This document shows positions 61,618 to 64,000 of a stretch of 64,000 nucleotides of DNA, in pieces. This DNA is from Myxococcales bacterium. GTDB taxonomy: Bacteria; Myxococcota_A; Polyangia; Haliangiales; Haliangiaceae. The stretch spans positions 434,001-498,000 of the forward strand of contig JADJGV010000005.1 of assembly GCA_016707895.1 (NCBI GenBank), in the 5' to 3' direction. The notes beneath the pieces were generated by a model. It was given only the letters and a program-made list of their open reading frames with translations, made no database searches and was not told where the DNA came from. Position numbers and translations under genes: made by a program. Position 1 is the first letter of the stretch; every line of letters begins with the position of its first letter.

Positions 61618-63317
61618 GAGTGCTCCTGGCCCGCGGGGCGGGCGGTGAACGACAGCGCGACCGCCCGCGCGGGGCCGGTCGGCAGGGTGAGCGGGGCGCC
61701 GGCCTTGGCGATCGCCAGGCCGTCCTTGGTGACGAACAGATCGTCGTCCGCGGCGCACAAGGACGCCGTGTCGAGGAAACGCCGCGTGACGCGAGCGATC
61801 GCGCCGTCGCACTCGACGCGGACGACGCCGGCGTCGGTGGGCACGAACAGGTACGGCCCCGCGGCGCACGCGCCGGGCAGGCCGACCATCCAGTCGGCGT
61901 CGGCGACCGGCGCCTCGGCGGTGGCGACCACCGCGCCGGCGCGCACGCACGCCACGAGGTAGCGCTCGCGGCCGCCGTCGGCCTCGCGCCACCACAGCCA
62001 CGCGCGGTCGTCGGCCAGCGCGCAGCCGTGGGCGACGATCCGGCCGCGCAGCGCCGGCAGCCGGGCCCGATCGTCGAGCCCGCGGCGGCTGGGGGCGAAC
62101 GTGAACGCCACCGCGAAGCCGCCGGCCCGCCAGTAGCCGGCGCCGAGCTGGGCGCCGACCCAGGCGTGCGACGCGCCGGCGACCAGCTGGCCGATCGGCT
62201 CGGGGCCGAGCGGGCCGGTGCGCATCAGCGCCGCGCCGGCCAGCCACACCGGCGGCGCGCCGGGCGTCGGGGCGGCGCCGATCGGCCACACCGCGCGCGG
62301 CAACAGCCGCGGATCGATCGCGCGGGCGGCGATGCTGCGGGTGATCGCGATGGTCGGGGCCTGGTGCCGGCAGGCCGGGCAGTGGCCGCGGCCATGGTCG
62401 ATCGCGCAGCGCGGGCAGCGGGTCAGGTGCAGCTCGTCGAGCAGGCCGCGCGGGAACTCGCCGCGCTGACCGGCGTCGAAGATCCGCCGGAAGCAGGTGG
62501 CCAGCGCGTCGGGCAGCCCGGCCAGCGGCGCCGCCGAGCGCGGGTAGACCACGTCGGCCGCGAACACGCTGGGGCCGCGCAGCGGGCGCGCCGCCGGGGC
62601 CACCCGCGCCGCGGGATCCGCGGGCTGGTGCACGCCGCCGAACGGGCCGACCCACGCCAGCGCGCGGAACAGCATCACCGCGTACGCGAACCAGTCGCTG
62701 TCGCGATCGTGGGGCGCGATCAGCGCCGGCGCGGCGGCCGCGCGATCGCACAGCCGCGGATCGACGTAACGATCGGTGAACATCGCGCAGCGCCAGGCGC
62801 CGTACTGCAGGCTGTCGGCGTCGATCAGGTGGCAGCGCGGGCCGTCGACCAGCACGTTGCCGTCGTTGAAGTCGCCGATCACCACGCCGGCGGCGTGGGC
62901 CGCGCGCACGCTGGCGTGCAGATCGCGGAAGGCGTCGACCAGCGCGCGCAGATCGGCGGCGGTCCCGCGGCGGTGGCGCGGCTCGCCGAGCTGGAACATC
63001 GGCGCGCCGCTGACCTTGGGCATGACGTAGCCGACCACCGCGCGGCCGCGGCTGGCGCGCACCGGCGCGGTCGGCGCGACGAACGCCGGGGGCAGGCCGC
63101 GCGGGAACGCCGCCAGCTTGGCCTCGATCTCGGCCAGCCGGGTCGCCGCCGCCGCCTCGCGCGCCGGATCGCCGGCGACGTCGGGGTGGTCGGGGCGCTT
63201 GTACAGCTTGAGCGCGCGGCCGTCGCCCAGATCGTAGACGTCGGCCTCGCCGCCCTGGCCCAGCACCGCCAGCCGGGTGACGTCGACGCGCTGGCCGTCG
63301 ACCACGACGGTGGTCAC
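61614..63317 (-). CDS. Hanks-type protein kinase with zinc ribbon (YegI/TerY-P-like)
   Basis: 567 residues from GTG 63317, overlapping the PP2C stop (GTGA). Kinase domain at about 10-225: Gly loop 'LGQGGEADVY' (19-28), Lys37 in 'ALKLYK', 'AAGVVIGDFNDGNVLV' (catalytic Asp149 in the GDFNDGN form of HRD), and 'HLIDADSLQYG' (Asp166/168 replacing DFG), the pattern of YegI-type kinases. A double-CxxC zinc ribbon follows (C301, C304, C313, C316 in 'CPRCAIDHGRGHCPAC'). The C-terminal 250 residues look like a beta-propeller ('GRIVAHGCALADDRAWLWWREADGGRERYLVACV' in two strands). It may bind partner proteins. Operon with PP2C and vWA genes indicates a closed phosphorylation cycle. Confidence 0.82.
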   Translation of the reverse strand: MTTVVVDGQRVDVTRLAVLGQGGEADVYDLGDGRALKLYKRPDHPDVAGDPAREAAAATRLAEIEAKLAAFPRGLPPAFVAPTAPVRASRGRAVVGYVMPKVSGAPMFQLGEPRHRRGTAADLRALVDAFRDLHASVRAAHAAGVVIGDFNDGNVLVDGPRCHLIDADSLQYGAWRCAMFTDRYVDPRLCDRAAAAPALIAPHDRDSDWFAYAVMLFRALAWVGPFGGVHQPADPAARVAPAARPLRGPSVFAADVVYPRSAAPLAGLPDALATCFRRIFDAGQRGEFPRGLLDELHLTRCPRCAIDHGRGHCPACRHQAPTIAITRSIAARAIDPRLLPRAVWPIGAAPTPGAPPVWLAGAALMRTGPLGPEPIGQLVAGASHAWVGAQLGAGYWRAGGFAVAFTFAPSRRGLDDRARLPALRGRIVAHGCALADDRAWLWWREADGGRERYLVACVRAGAVVATAEAPVADADWMVGLPGACAAGPYLFVPTDAGVVRVECDGAIARVTRRFLDTASLCAADDDLFVTKDGLAIAKAGAPLTLPTGPARAVALSFTARPAGQEHS

Positions 63318-64000
63318 GGCCGGCTCCAGCGCACGCACACCGCGGTGGTGTCGTCGTCGAGCAGCGCGCCCCGCCGGTAGGTGCGGTGGGCGTCCCAGTC
63401 GATGTGCAGGCCGTCGTCGGCCAGCAGCCGCAGCCGGCGCTCGAGCGCGTAGGGGTTCTTGTAGATCGCGTCGAGCGCGGCCAGCTCGTCGAGCCGCGGC
63501 GCGGCGCTGCCGTCGGGCGCTGCCACCAGCGGCATCGCGCCGTCGGTGGCCAGCACCAGCCGGTCGATCTCGTGGCGCGATCGGGTCCAGGTGGCCAGCG
63601 CGCGCGGCGGGCCGAACCACGCCTCGGTCAGGTACGGCGGCGCGTTGTCGGCGAACGGGCCCAGCACGTGGACCACGTCGCCCAGCACGACGACGCCGTC
63701 GCCGACCGCCGCGACCGCGATCTGGTCGTCGGTGATCGCCGCCACCAGCGACGTGAACAGGAAGTGCTCGCGGGTGATCTCGGCCAGGTCGTCGCCCATC
63801 GTCGCCGCCACCACCGCCAGCCGCTCCAGCACCGCGGCGGCCAGCGCCTCGAAGTCGGCCGCGGTGATCGGGCCGCCGGCGCGCAGGCGCTGGGCGATCG
63901 CCTGGGTCCACACCCGGGCGCCGATGGCCGCGCCGATCTCGCTGCGGCTGCCGCTGCCGCAGCCGTCGCACACCGCGATCGCCACGCCGTCGGGCGTGCG
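63314..64000 (-). CDS. PP2C-like Ser/Thr phosphatase (5' partial)
   Basis: At least 229 residues; the frame stays open to the end of the window and the family motif 'DGVAIAVCDGCGSG' begins just inside it, so the true start lies upstream. An internal start at MAIAVCDGCG would cut the first strand. PP2C features: 'AVCDGCGSGSRSEIGA' (metal Asp), 'LFTSLVAAI', 'AAVGDGVVVLGD', 'LATDGAMPLV' (Asp), and 'DDDTTAVCVRW' at the end. It probably reverses the action of the downstream kinase. First gene seen of the minus-strand operon, which may include more genes beyond the window. Confidence 0.8.
   Translation of the reverse strand, partial: RTPDGVAIAVCDGCGSGSRSEIGAAIGARVWTQAIAQRLRAGGPITAADFEALAAAVLERLAVVAATMGDDLAEITREHFLFTSLVAAITDDQIAVAAVGDGVVVLGDVVHVLGPFADNAPPYLTEAWFGPPRALATWTRSRHEIDRLVLATDGAMPLVAAPDGSAAPRLDELAALDAIYKNPYALERRLRLLADDGLHIDWDAHRTYRRGALLDDDTTAVCVRWSRP

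Overview
The window looks like chromosomal DNA of a very GC-rich (roughly 70% or more, judged by eye) Gram-negative bacterium of the Myxococcota type, probably a Polyangia/Haliangium-like lineage. The signs are many lipoproteins with short Asp-Ala-Gly/Pro spacer tails, Cys-rich lipoproteins of the 'DxDCGGxC' and 'DPDHCGACG' kinds, PilZ, PEGA and CarboxypepD_reg proteins, an NtrC-type regulator, a hybrid kinase, an ECF sigma factor, and a DUF4157 (eCIS-core) giant protein. I saw no rRNA, tRNA, CRISPR array or intact transposase. Genes are dense, and starts are often GTG, with ATGA/GTGA overlaps inside operons.

Left part (1-22.4 kb): envelope proteins (a 5'-truncated nidogen-like protein, lipoproteins, a FadL-type porin), a Spo0M-like protein, a CstA carbon-starvation transporter translationally coupled to a hybrid histidine kinase, a four-repeat S1 RNA-binding protein, then a REP/BIME-like palindromic element whose two GTAG ends supply the TAG stop codons of both flanking genes. 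Next come a beta-helix lipoprotein, SfsA with a mini S24/S26 peptidase, a LysR regulator divergent from an envelope gene, a second REP-like hairpin, a class III-like sirtuin, a beta-propeller protein overlapping glmU, and a 901-aa CarboxypepD_reg repeat protein.

Middle part (22.4-45.8 kb): an SDR/SRPBCC fusion, an NtrC-like sigma-54 activator, a Cys-rich lipoprotein, an OmpA-family protein coupled to a lipoprotein, a short-chain epimerase behind a striking G/C homopolymer patch, a zinc metalloprotease, a PAP2 phosphatase, an alpha/beta hydrolase, a PilZ-like/PEGA protein with a CG dinucleotide run, glutathione synthetase, a serine beta-lactamase-like lipoprotein, a DUF393 protein, a DUF1554 lipoprotein, adenosine deaminase followed by a stand-alone GyrB-like ATPase module, and an ECF sigma factor.

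Right part (45.8-64 kb): a short decayed relic of a cystathionine gamma-synthase-like enzyme, a YbjN protein, a YtcJ-like amidohydrolase, a zinc-ribbon/coiled-coil membrane protein, a receiver-PilZ protein and a DUF5995 protein. The most interesting region follows. A less GC-rich 383-bp leader precedes a two-gene unit: an unknown 264-aa protein, then a 1773-aa protein with an N-terminal eCIS-core HELAH domain. Convergent to it, on the minus strand, is a TerY-P/YegIKL-like phosphorylation module (PP2C phosphatase, Hanks-type kinase with zinc ribbon, vWA protein) with a nicotinamidase-like hydrolase embedded between kinase and vWA. Its upstream end runs off the window.
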